From: Anaerocolumna aminovalerica
GTDB lineage: Bacteria; Bacillota; Clostridia; Lachnospirales; Lachnospiraceae
Reading direction: 5' to 3'
NCBI RefSeq assembly: GCF_900115365.1
Contig: NZ_FOWD01000001.1
Coordinates: forward strand, 62,001-126,000
DNA: 64,000 nt
The first letter of the stretch is position 1. Each line of letters begins with the position of its first letter. The translations under genes were made by a program, and so were the position numbers. Under the pieces are notes generated by a model. It was not told where the DNA came from and did no database searches. It worked only from the letters and a program-made list of their open reading frames with translations. Positions 1 to 7,657 of the stretch are shown here, piece by piece.

Positions 1-128
1 TAGAAAAAAGCGAAAATCTCATAAAAGCTGTAGAAAAAGACAGCATGCTGGAGGAAACGGATGAAAGAAAGGATACAGAAGCAAGTATTCTACAGGAAGA
101 GAATGAGAGAAAGGAGAGTGAAGAATAA
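1..128 (+). CDS. 3' end of an upstream gene (probably the first permease of a BMP-type ABC transporter), partial
   Basis: An open frame enters from the left edge and ends at TAA 126-128. The visible tail is about 41 codons, hydrophilic and rich in Glu and Lys, with no membrane segment. The stop overlaps the next start by one base (taATG), so the two genes are translationally coupled. In BMP/nucleoside ABC operons two permease genes normally sit in tandem, so this is probably the charged cytoplasmic tail of the first permease. That identity rests only on position. Confidence 0.5.
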   Translation, partial: EKSENLIKAVEKDSMLEETDERKDTEASILQEENERKESEE

Positions 129-1087
129 TGGATACTATAATTATTGATGGCTTATCCTTTGCTTTGCCTCTCTTTATTATGGCAATTGGAGGCATTTATA
201 GTGAAAAAAGCGGAATTACCAATCTGGCAATTGAAGGTTTGCAAGGCTTTGGTGCTTTTGTTGGAGCTCTGACAGTTGTTTTATTTTCCAAATTTGCAAA
301 TATGGAAGTGCAATCTTTATTCTATGTGGCGTTGATCTTTTCTATGTTAGGCGGAATGGTCTATTCCATGCTTCATGCACTTTTATGTATTAACTTTAAG
401 GCGAATCAGGTAATCAGCGGTGTTGTTATAAATATACTTGCTGCTGCGTTAACAGTATTCCTAACCACTCAGGTAAATAGTTTGATGTTTGGAGCAGTAT
501 CGGATAAATTCCAATTAGGAGTATCCAATCGATTTACTATTCCTGTTTTATCAAGTATACCTGTTATAGGAGCTATGTTTAAATCAATCTATCCCTTTGA
601 GATAGTGATTGTAGTGATTGCATTTATTGCATGGTATGTATTATACAAGACAAGATATGGACTACGGTTAAGAGCTTGTGGAGATAATCCTCATTCTGTA
701 GATGCTGCAGGTGTAGAAGTATCTAAGATAAGATTTAAGGCGGTAATGGTATCCGGTGCTTTATCAGGCCTTGGTGGTATGTGTTTTGCTTACTCCATCT
801 CTGCTAACTTCTCACCAAGTATTTATATGGGATATGGCTATCTTGCCATAGCAGCGTTAATTTTTGGAAACTGGAAGATACTTCCTACTTTAGGTGCCTG
901 CCTTCTATTTGGATTTGCAAAATCCGGCGGATATAAATTAGGACAGGTATTAGAATTACCAAGTACTTTTTCTGATTTGATTATGATACTACCATATGTT
1001 TTAACTTTATTACTGCTTATCTTTTTCTCAAAATCCAACCGTTCACCCAGAGCACTTGGTGAGATTTATGATAAAGGTAAGAGATAA
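128..1087 (+). CDS. ABC transporter permease, BMP/nucleoside (YufQ-like) family
   Basis: The 319-residue polytopic protein has about eight to nine hydrophobic helices. It shows the family signature near the N-terminus (EKSGITNLAIEG, residues 26-37) and the conserved cytoplasmic stretch RYGLRLRACGDNPHSVDAAG (about residues 178-197) typical of the second permease of nucleoside/simple-sugar importers that work with BMP lipoproteins. It starts on the last base of the upstream stop, so it belongs to an operon that begins outside the window. The likely cargo is nucleosides. A deaminase-type amidohydrolase 1.4 kb downstream fits purine salvage but is not clearly co-transcribed. Family is secure; substrate is inferred. 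Confidence 0.85.
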   Translation: MDTIIIDGLSFALPLFIMAIGGIYSEKSGITNLAIEGLQGFGAFVGALTVVLFSKFANMEVQSLFYVALIFSMLGGMVYSMLHALLCINFKANQVISGVVINILAAALTVFLTTQVNSLMFGAVSDKFQLGVSNRFTIPVLSSIPVIGAMFKSIYPFEIVIVVIAFIAWYVLYKTRYGLRLRACGDNPHSVDAAGVEVSKIRFKAVMVSGALSGLGGMCFAYSISANFSPSIYMGYGYLAIAALIFGNWKILPTLGACLLFGFAKSGGYKLGQVLELPSTFSDLIMILPYVLTLLLLIFFSKSNRSPRALGEIYDKGKR

Positions 1088-1257
1088 TTAATACTATCTA
1101 AAAATGTAATGAGGAATTTCAATCTTGCTTGTAATTCAATTGAGTGGATATAGGATTAGGGAACTGGCTTACGTTTATAGTATGGTAAAAACATAATTGT
1201 AATATAAAATTACGAAAGAAGAAAGTGATAGCTATGGGTTATCACAAGTAAAGAATT

Positions 1258-2436
1258 ATGAGAAAATGTATTAAAAGATTAGTTGCACTATATATTTGTT
1301 TTATTACAAGCTTTATGTTATCAGGTGAGGTACTGGCGGAAACAAATGTAACAGCAAAAGATATTAAAATGGTAAACAGTAACTATGCGGGAGCTTTTGT
1401 TCATGCTAACGGTATGGTTACCATGGCAGGTTCACCGGAAGTATTTGGCTTAGGAAAACCAAAGAAGTCAAGGGGTTATACAAGTAATACAGGAAATAGC
1501 AAAGACTGGGCTGTAATTGCAGCTAATGATAATAGTTTTTATGGAATTAAAAAAGATGGAACTATGTGGAGCTGGGGATTTAACGACGTTGGTCAATTAG
1601 GAGATGGAACAACAACAACCCGATATAAACCGGTTCAAATAGGAAAAGATATAAAGTGGAAAACTGTTTCTTCCAATTATGGTCATGCCGTTGCTATTAG
1701 TAAAGAAGGATATTTATATACCTGGGGAGCAAACTGGTCAGGTCAACTTGGCAATGGAACAACTAATAATTCAACTAAGCCTGTAAAAATAGGAAATGAT
1801 AACGACTGGGCAGAAGTATATGCAAGCAGTCACCATACCATCGCCTTTAAAAAAGATGGTTCTATGTGGGCATGGGGAGATGGCACTGTAGGCAGGTTAG
1901 GAAATGGTAAAGATAAAGTTATGCTGTACCCTATAAAAGTAGCTAAAAATATGGAGCATAAATCCGTTGCGGTAGGCTCTACTCATACATTAATAGTGAA
2001 GAAAGATGGATCTTTATGGGCCTTTGGCTATAATCTTTATGGACAGCTTGGTAATGGCACCAAAGACAATAAAAATAAGCCGACACGTATAGGAAAAAGT
2101 AAAGATTGGGTAGGAGTATATGCAACGGAATATATGAGTTTTGGAATTAAAAAGGATGGTTCGCTTTGGGCATGGGGTTATCTGGGTTATTTTCTGGATA
2201 TAGAAGATGATGTTACGAAACCTACTAGGGTTGGAAAAGATAACGATTGGGTTAGTGTATCAAACGGTTCTGGGGATGCCCGGTTTGTATATTTCCTGAA
2301 AAAAGATGGAACGGTTTATGGTTTTGGAAATAACGGTAACGATCAATTGTTGCTTGGACAAGAAGAAACAAGACATGAAACAGATTTAGTTAAGGTGAAT
2401 TATAACGTTAAGAAAAGAAAAGTGACATTAAAATAA
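1258..2436 (+). CDS. secreted RCC1-repeat (beta-propeller) protein
   Basis: The 392-residue protein has an N-terminal signal peptide (residues 1 to about 28: basic start, hydrophobic core, probable cleavage after VLA). It then carries about six to seven copies of the RCC1/ATS1 repeat, recognisable by the recurring W-x-W/F-G-x-N-x-x-G-Q-L-G-x-G-T core at about residues 108-124, 158-174, 208-220 and 258-274, with weaker copies towards the C-terminus. The expected fold is a seven-bladed propeller displayed outside the cell. There is no LPxTG or other anchor, so it is probably secreted. Binding partner and role are unknown. The ribosome binding site is weak. It stands alone between the transporter and the amidohydrolase. 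Confidence 0.8.
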   Translation: MRKCIKRLVALYICFITSFMLSGEVLAETNVTAKDIKMVNSNYAGAFVHANGMVTMAGSPEVFGLGKPKKSRGYTSNTGNSKDWAVIAANDNSFYGIKKDGTMWSWGFNDVGQLGDGTTTTRYKPVQIGKDIKWKTVSSNYGHAVAISKEGYLYTWGANWSGQLGNGTTNNSTKPVKIGNDNDWAEVYASSHHTIAFKKDGSMWAWGDGTVGRLGNGKDKVMLYPIKVAKNMEHKSVAVGSTHTLIVKKDGSLWAFGYNLYGQLGNGTKDNKNKPTRIGKSKDWVGVYATEYMSFGIKKDGSLWAWGYLGYFLDIEDDVTKPTRVGKDNDWVSVSNGSGDARFVYFLKKDGTVYGFGNNGNDQLLLGQEETRHETDLVKVNYNVKKRKVTLK

Positions 2437-2515
2437 TTAGAAATTGAATACTTAATATAATGTACTTGCCTATTCTTAACAAAAGAAAAGGAAGTATATA
2501 TTGAAAGGGGAAACC

Positions 2516-3811
2516 ATGAATACTAGATTTTATAATGCTAAAATTTTAACCATGGCAGGAGATTTTTCTATAATTGAAGGAGAACTCTGGGTTGAAGGAA
2601 ATCGTATCACCTATGTAGGCGAACCAAAGAAGGAAAATGGAAAGACATCATTACCTTACTTTGACAGAGAAATAGATGTAAAAGGAAACCTGATAATGCC
2701 AGGGTTTAAAAATGCACATACCCATTCGGCTATGACATTTTTAAGATCCTATGCAGATGATCTGCCTTTGCTTGACTGGCTGCATAAGCAGATATTCCCC
2801 ATGGAAGCAAAACTTACCGGTGAAGATATTTATCATCTTTCCAAGCTGGCTATACTGGAATACTTAACAAGTGGTATTACTGCTAATTTTGATATGTACT
2901 TTAGTCCGGAAGATGTTACCAGGGCTTCTATTGATATGGGATTTCGATCTGTATTATGTGCAGGAATCAGTGAATTCACAGGAAGTGCCGAAGAAAATCT
3001 TGAAAATCTGGAGAATTGGTATCATAAATACAATCATCACCATGACCTGATTAGTTACTGTATTGGTTTTCATGGAGAATATACAGCAGAAAGACCTTTG
3101 TTAGAAGGTATTGCGGCTCTTTCCAGAAAATATAAGGCACCGGTATACTCCCATAATTCAGAGACGAAAGCAGAAGTGGAGCAGTGTCTGAAGAAGAATG
3201 GGACAACACCTACTGTCTATTTGGATCAATTAGGTATGTTTGACCATGGCGGCGGAGGTTACCATTGTGTACATGTGACAGAAGAAGATTTAGCAGTATT
3301 TCAGAAACGTGGACTAACTGTTGTAACCAATCCAGGATCTAATTCCAAGCTTGCCAGTGGAATTGCTCCAATAACAAAAATGCTGAATATGGGCATTAAT
3401 ATTGCAATCGGTACCGATGGCCCTGCCAGCAATAACGGGTTGGATATGTTCCGTGAGATGTATCTGGTTACTGTGCTGCAAAAATTAAAAGAGGATGATG
3501 CAGCTGCGGCACCAGCAGATCAAGTGTTGTATATGGCTACCGCAGGAGGGGCAAAAGCCATGGGATTAAATGAAATGGATACCTTAGAGGCTGGCAAAAA
3601 GGCCGATTTAGTTATCCTTGATCTTCATCAGCCTAATATGCAGCCTATAAATAATATTACCAAAAACATAGTTTATAGTGGAAGCAAGCAGAATGTGAAG
3701 CTTACTATGGTAAATGGTAAGGTATTATATGAAGATAATCAATTTTATGTTGGAGAAGATGTAGAGAATATCTATAGGAAAGCAAATGAAATTATAAATC
3801 GCTTGAGATAA
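2516..3811 (+). CDS. amidohydrolase, TRZ/ATZ/SAH-MTA deaminase family
   Basis: A cytoplasmic metal-dependent hydrolase of the amidohydrolase superfamily, most like the 5-methylthioadenosine/S-adenosylhomocysteine/5'-deoxyadenosine deaminases. Metal-ligand motifs are visible: NAHTHSA (about residues 65-71), the GFHGEYTA His region, a conserved SHNSE segment, and GTDGPASNN near residue 303 carrying the metal-binding Asp. The C-terminal KADLVILDL strand is the usual composite beta-sandwich return. I start at ATG 2516 rather than the in-frame TTG at 2501, because an AAAGGGG ribosome binding site sits five bases before ATG 2516. The neighbouring nucleoside permease suggests purine nucleoside salvage. 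The exact substrate cannot be read from sequence. Confidence 0.8.
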   Translation: MNTRFYNAKILTMAGDFSIIEGELWVEGNRITYVGEPKKENGKTSLPYFDREIDVKGNLIMPGFKNAHTHSAMTFLRSYADDLPLLDWLHKQIFPMEAKLTGEDIYHLSKLAILEYLTSGITANFDMYFSPEDVTRASIDMGFRSVLCAGISEFTGSAEENLENLENWYHKYNHHHDLISYCIGFHGEYTAERPLLEGIAALSRKYKAPVYSHNSETKAEVEQCLKKNGTTPTVYLDQLGMFDHGGGGYHCVHVTEEDLAVFQKRGLTVVTNPGSNSKLASGIAPITKMLNMGINIAIGTDGPASNNGLDMFREMYLVTVLQKLKEDDAAAAPADQVLYMATAGGAKAMGLNEMDTLEAGKKADLVILDLHQPNMQPINNITKNIVYSGSKQNVKLTMVNGKVLYEDNQFYVGEDVENIYRKANEIINRLR

Positions 3812-3831
3812 TGAGAATATATGTGGCAAAC

Positions 3832-3872
3832 GGCTCTATGCTCCCACAAAGGGACCATAGGGCCTGTTTTCT
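3832..3872 (+). terminator. rho-independent terminator after the amidohydrolase gene
   Basis: Imperfect stem GGCtCTATGcTCCC / GGGAcCATAGgGCC around an ACAAA loop, followed by TGTTTT. It lies 20 bases after the amidohydrolase stop. Confidence 0.65.
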
Positions 3873-3958
3873 TGTTAGGAATATAGTTTTTGTTTTATTT
3901 AGTATGAAGATAGTTTTTCATAAATAGAATATAATAAAGAAACTGAAGGAATGTTTTT

Positions 3959-4531
3959 GTGAAGAAAAAAGGTTTTTTCCATTTATTTGGATTTAAAGGC
4001 GGAATTTCTATTATTTATTATATAACTTTGTTTGCATTATTATGGTATTTAATCATCCCTCGTACTTCCTTATTCTTTAGGAATGATATAGAAACGCCTT
4101 TAAGTGAAAGGCTCCATGTAAAAGATCTTGTACTGGTTAAAGGTGAAGTATTTAAACTTTATGTGGTAGGAATTAATAAAAGAGTAAGCTTCTCCTCAAC
4201 GGATATTAAAGTAGCTGATGTAAATATATTCGGAAAAGTATTTGCTTTTCGACCCGGAACAACTATTATTCGAGCAAAGCATGATGATGTAACTCTAAAG
4301 TGCAGAGTAAGAGTTATTGATTTGAATAAGAGGAAGCTAACCTTGAAAAAAGGAGAGACCTATAGATTAAAAGTAAAAGGTCCCATATTTAGAGTGAAGT
4401 GGAAAAGTGCTAATAAAAAGATTGCTACGGTAAGCCGGACAGGTAAAGTAAAAGGGGTATCAAAGGGGACTACAAAAATTATTGCAGAATGCAGTGGTAA
4501 AACTTTGATATGTGAAGTGAATGTGAAATAA
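3959..4531 (+). CDS. membrane-anchored protein with bacterial Ig-like (Big2-type) domain(s)
   Basis: The 190-residue protein starts at GTG 3959. It has one uncleaved hydrophobic segment (about residues 15-36), then an extracellular part with two tandem Ig-like halves. The second is the clearer one: from about residue 122 the pattern LTLKKGETYRLKV, W-K-S-x-x-x-x-I-A-T-V, G-x-V-K-G-V-S-K-G-T-T-K-I is the standard Big2 signature. The first half (about residues 55-115) repeats it in degenerate form, with VKGEVFKLYVVG and FSSTDIKVADVN. It probably acts in cell-wall or surface adhesion; no catalytic motif is seen. It is followed after about 100 bases by a D,D-carboxypeptidase gene. Confidence 0.65.
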   Translation: MKKKGFFHLFGFKGGISIIYYITLFALLWYLIIPRTSLFFRNDIETPLSERLHVKDLVLVKGEVFKLYVVGINKRVSFSSTDIKVADVNIFGKVFAFRPGTTIIRAKHDDVTLKCRVRVIDLNKRKLTLKKGETYRLKVKGPIFRVKWKSANKKIATVSRTGKVKGVSKGTTKIIAECSGKTLICEVNVK

Positions 4532-4600
4532 ATCCTTCTGAACAGGTCTAAAATTGGTATAAGTTGATTAAAATAGTAGTAAGCTTGTGCAATTAGAAAA

Positions 4601-4632
4601 GGCGCCAAAGCGCCGGAATCGAGGTTAAAGTG
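4601..4632 (+). promoter_or_regulatory. translation-start leader with a stem-loop, shared with a second gene at 29494
   Basis: A GGCGC-caaa-GCGCC stem-loop (4601-4614) is followed directly by ggaatcgaggttaaa and the GTG start at 4630. A near copy (stem-loop, then ggaattgaggttaag, then ATG) precedes the gene at 29522. The gaggt part is the likely ribosome binding site, so the hairpin sits immediately upstream of it. Confidence 0.4.
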
Positions 4633-5802
4633 AAGAGATTGTGCGCCCTATTTATAGGAATTATTTTACTAACGAATATTCGAATGCCTATGAAAGTATA
4701 TGCAGAACCGGAAAATAATCCCTTAGAAATTACATCAGATGCAGCAGTTTTAATAGAAGGCTCCACAGGGCAGATTATTTACGAGAAAAATAAAGATGAA
4801 AAGCTAAGACCGGCCAGTGTTACAAAAGTCATGACTTTATTATTAATCTTTGAGGCTATTGACAGTGGTAAGATAAAGCTGACAGATCAGGTTACTGTTA
4901 GTGAACATGCGGCCTCTATGGGAGGATCTCAAGTATATCTTGAGCCATTTGAAACACAGGATGTGAATACATTAATAAAATGCATCAGTATTGCCAGCGC
5001 AAATGATGCTTCCGTTGCTATGGCCGAAATGCTTGCAGGTTCTGAGGAATCCTTTGTTGCTATGATGAATGAACGGGCAAAGGAATTAGGTATGTTAAAT
5101 ACTAACTTTGTAAATGCCTGTGGACTGGATGAAGATAATCATTATACAACCGCTTATGATATTGCTTTAATGTCCAGGGAACTAATAACCAAACATCCTG
5201 AAATCAGTCAATATGCCACGGTTTGGATGGATACATTTGTACATACAACAAGGAAAGGGCAGACAGAATTTGGCTTGACTAACACCAATAAACTAATCAA
5301 ACAGTACAATGGTATTACCGGATTAAAAACCGGTTCTACTGGTTTGGCAAAGTATTGTTTATCCGCTACTGCTAAAAGAAATGGTATGGACATGATAGCA
5401 GTTATTTTGGCAGCCCCTTCAACCAAGGTTCGTTTTAGTGAAGCTGCCAAATTACTGGATTATGGTTTCGCTAATTGCAGCATATTCAAGGATAAAAATG
5501 AAGACCTTGCAGTAAATCCAATACCGGTAAAACAAGGTATTGCTGATAGTGTAGGGTATCGGGTTAAGGATGAATTCTCTTATGTATGTTTAAAAGGTAC
5601 CAATCCTGCTGATATTCAAAAAGAAATAACTATTGCGGAAAATATTGTGGCACCTATTGCGGAGAACTTTAAAGTCGGAGAAATTACCTATACCTTAAAC
5701 GGAAAAAAAATCGGATCCGTTGATATTGTGGCAGCAGAAACTGTAGAGAAAGCCAAATTTAAAGATTACTTTAATTTTGCCTTTAAAAAATTCTTGTTGT
5801 AG
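4630..5802 (+). CDS. D-alanyl-D-alanine carboxypeptidase (DacF/PBP5-like)
   Basis: The 390-residue penicillin-binding protein of the S11 serine peptidase family trims the terminal D-Ala of peptidoglycan pentapeptides outside the membrane. A signal peptide (residues 1-25, cleavage after VYA) is followed by the three catalytic motifs in order: S63-V-T-K66, S123-A-N125 and K233-T-G235. The C-terminal part (about residues 290-375) is the beta-rich PBP5-associated domain, and the last residues are a hydrophobic/basic membrane-anchoring tail. It starts at GTG 4630 behind GAGGT. A second member of the family lies at 49914. In spore formers such enzymes often have vegetative or sporulation-specific roles; which applies here is not visible. 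Confidence 0.88.
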   Translation: MKRLCALFIGIILLTNIRMPMKVYAEPENNPLEITSDAAVLIEGSTGQIIYEKNKDEKLRPASVTKVMTLLLIFEAIDSGKIKLTDQVTVSEHAASMGGSQVYLEPFETQDVNTLIKCISIASANDASVAMAEMLAGSEESFVAMMNERAKELGMLNTNFVNACGLDEDNHYTTAYDIALMSRELITKHPEISQYATVWMDTFVHTTRKGQTEFGLTNTNKLIKQYNGITGLKTGSTGLAKYCLSATAKRNGMDMIAVILAAPSTKVRFSEAAKLLDYGFANCSIFKDKNEDLAVNPIPVKQGIADSVGYRVKDEFSYVCLKGTNPADIQKEITIAENIVAPIAENFKVGEITYTLNGKKIGSVDIVAAETVEKAKFKDYFNFAFKKFLL

Positions 5803-5930
5803 TGACTCTAGACCTGATGAAAAGACTGTGTTAGAATAGAACATACATGCTATTCATATATAGGTAGTGCTGCTTTGGATAATTATATATGAAAGGCCAG
5901 TTGGAACAAAACGATACAAGAGGTGTCATT

Positions 5931-6044
5931 ATGAACAAAATTACTCATGAATGCCAATCAGAAGAGAGCTATGGTGGAAGTGTAATCAGAAAAAACCATA
6001 GGAATCATACTAAGCGTAAATTCAGCTCCGCTGAATTGGTTTGA
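5931..6044 (+). CDS. possible small peptide, 37 residues
   Basis: ATG 5931 is preceded by an AGAGGTG ribosome-binding-like sequence at a suitable distance and opens a 37-codon frame ending at TGA 6042-6044. The product is hydrophilic and basic towards the C-terminus (VIRKNHRNHTKRK), with no signal peptide or known motif. Its last codons run through the first hairpin of the element at 6019. It could equally be a chance frame, and nothing assigns a function. Confidence 0.25.
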   Translation: MNKITHECQSEESYGGSVIRKNHRNHTKRKFSSAELV

Positions 6045-6096
6045 AGAATCTCCGTTTAGTCTGTCAGAGATTCTTCACGATTCAGCCTCGCTGAAT
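6019..6096. repeat. three tandem stem-loops, outer two nearly identical
   Basis: Hairpin 1 (6019-6037) is AATTCAGC-tcc-GCTGAATT. Hairpin 2 (6043-6076) is a perfect 10-bp stem, GAAGAATCTC / GAGATTCTTC, with a 14-base loop. Hairpin 3 (6080-6096) is ATTCAGC-ctc-GCTGAAT. Hairpins 1 and 3 share the same stem and could also pair with each other. None is followed by a T-run, so this is not a simple terminator; a REP-like element or structured RNA is possible. Confidence 0.6.
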
Positions 6097-6148
6097 GTAT
6101 AGCAATGATTTGGCCTGTTCAGAATGACATGTATGATAGGAGCGGTAT

Positions 6149-7012
6149 ATGCTTATTTTTTACGTATTTCTAATTTTCTGTGTACTATTTTTTATCTATA
6201 TGTATTTGGAGAATTTTAACTTGCAAGTTACTGATTATAAAATATCATCAAGGCGTATTCCAAATGCATTTGATGATGTTTCTTTTGTTGTGCTTGCAGA
6301 TTTGCATAATAATAGTTTTGGAAGAAACAATGAAAGGCTGCTAAACAAAATCAACAAAGCTAATCCCAAATTTATTGTGATTGCTGGAGATTTAATAGTA
6401 GGTAAACAACAAGGTGACTATTCCGTCCCGCTAGCCTTATTGGAGAAGCTAACAAAACAATATCCGGTCTATTATGGTTTTGGAAATCATGAACAAAGAG
6501 TGGCGGAAGGGGGAGAGCACTATGATGAAAACTTTAATTTCTATATTCTCAAATTAAAAGAAATGGGTGTCCATCTTGTAAATAATGAGACTTATACTAT
6601 ATACCGAAAAGACAGCGGGATCAATATTACCTCTGTTGAAATAGGAAAAGAGTACTTTAAGAAGTTTAAGAAAATAAAGATGGAAACTGAATATTTGCAA
6701 AAATTAGTAGGAATTCCGGATAACAAATGTTATAATATATTGATTGCACATAATCCCATTTACTTTAGAACATATATAGATTGGGGTGCAGATTTAGTAC
6801 TTTCCGGTCATTTACATGGTGGAATTGCCCGGTTACCATGGATAGGGGGGGTAATTTCCCCTCAATATGAGTTATTTCCCAAATACGATGCAGGAGAATT
6901 TCATGAAAATGGACAAACTATGCTGGTTTCCAGAGGACTTGGTACTCATACTATAAAATTAAGAGCATTTAACCGGCCTGAATTAATGGTTGTTACTTTA
7001 AAAAGGCCGTAA
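6149..7012 (+). CDS. membrane-anchored metallophosphoesterase
   Basis: The 287-residue calcineurin-like phosphoesterase is of the YkuE/YaeI type. An N-terminal hydrophobic helix (about residues 2-20) is followed by the metal-binding motifs LADLHNNSFG (D-x-H), AGDLIVG, GNHE and, near the C-terminus, SGHLHGG. Related enzymes act at the membrane surface on lipid-linked or nucleotide phosphoesters; the substrate here is unknown. The start is ATG 6149 behind AGGAGCG. It lies 27 bases upstream of the degenerate protease gene and may be in the same transcript as scpAB. Confidence 0.82.
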   Translation: MLIFYVFLIFCVLFFIYMYLENFNLQVTDYKISSRRIPNAFDDVSFVVLADLHNNSFGRNNERLLNKINKANPKFIVIAGDLIVGKQQGDYSVPLALLEKLTKQYPVYYGFGNHEQRVAEGGEHYDENFNFYILKLKEMGVHLVNNETYTIYRKDSGINITSVEIGKEYFKKFKKIKMETEYLQKLVGIPDNKCYNILIAHNPIYFRTYIDWGADLVLSGHLHGGIARLPWIGGVISPQYELFPKYDAGEFHENGQTMLVSRGLGTHTIKLRAFNRPELMVVTLKRP

Positions 7013-7039
7013 AGTATATAACTATTTATTGGAGGTAAA

Positions 7040-7657
7040 ATGAAGACCCAACTAATTCGAATAGCAGCAGCTTTCATATCAGGCAGTTTAATTATGATTC
7101 TGCATGAATTTCCCAAAGCCATTCTTTTTTATATAATTAATCCATCAAAGGATAAGAAAGATAAAAATATTATATTTAAGTTGCATCACTATATAGATCC
7201 CATCGGTATAATATTCTGTATTACCAGTATGGCAGGTTTTTCAAAACCCTATATGTACCGTATTAAGGACAAAAAAACGAATTTTATATTAGGCATTGCC
7301 GGCTTTGCCAGTTTGGCATTGACTTTTATAATCAGTGTTCTTATTTTAAGATTTGGAATAGGTATGAATTCTGACTTTACTTACGATGCAAATATCGGAA
7401 CAACAGACCTTATATTACAATACATTATGGTTTATATGGCACTATTAAGCATTAGTATGTTCATAGTGAATTTGTTCCCTGTATCAACCTTTGATATGGG
7501 TCTTTGTATTGCAGGAAAATCACCAAATAAATTTTTCTCCATTATCCGTAATGATTATTTGATTAAAATGATTTTATTTTTTGCTATGATATTACAGATT
7601 ATTGCCAATATAAGTACTACTATATTAAGGATGCTGTTGTGGAGAGGAAATATATGA
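7040..7657 (+). CDS. degenerate site-2 protease (M50) homologue, probably not a peptidase
   Basis: The 205-residue integral membrane protein follows the M50/site-2-protease framework: an HE motif in the first helix (H22-E23-F-P-K26), a conserved HHYIDPIG segment (about residues 48-55), an AGFAS stretch where active members have AGP-x-x-N, and NLFPVSTFDMG (about residues 150-160) where they have NLLPIPPLDG. The second zinc-binding His of HExxH is Lys26 and the AGP-N motif is lost, so zinc peptidase activity is unlikely. It overlaps the scpA start (ATGA), behind a good GGAGG site of its own. An intact M50 gene next to scpAB is, to my knowledge, common in Clostridia. Family call is by motif alignment by eye. 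Confidence 0.6.
   Translation: MKTQLIRIAAAFISGSLIMILHEFPKAILFYIINPSKDKKDKNIIFKLHHYIDPIGIIFCITSMAGFSKPYMYRIKDKKTNFILGIAGFASLALTFIISVLILRFGIGMNSDFTYDANIGTTDLILQYIMVYMALLSISMFIVNLFPVSTFDMGLCIAGKSPNKFFSIIRNDYLIKMILFFAMILQIIANISTTILRMLLWRGNI

Larger units (their letters stand above)
5803..6148. other. intergenic region: possible small ORF and three tandem hairpins
   Basis: The 346-base gap holds a candidate 37-codon ORF (5931-6044) and a cluster of three tandem stem-loops (6019-6096), both listed separately. No clear promoter was picked out for the metallophosphoesterase gene downstream. Confidence 0.5.
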
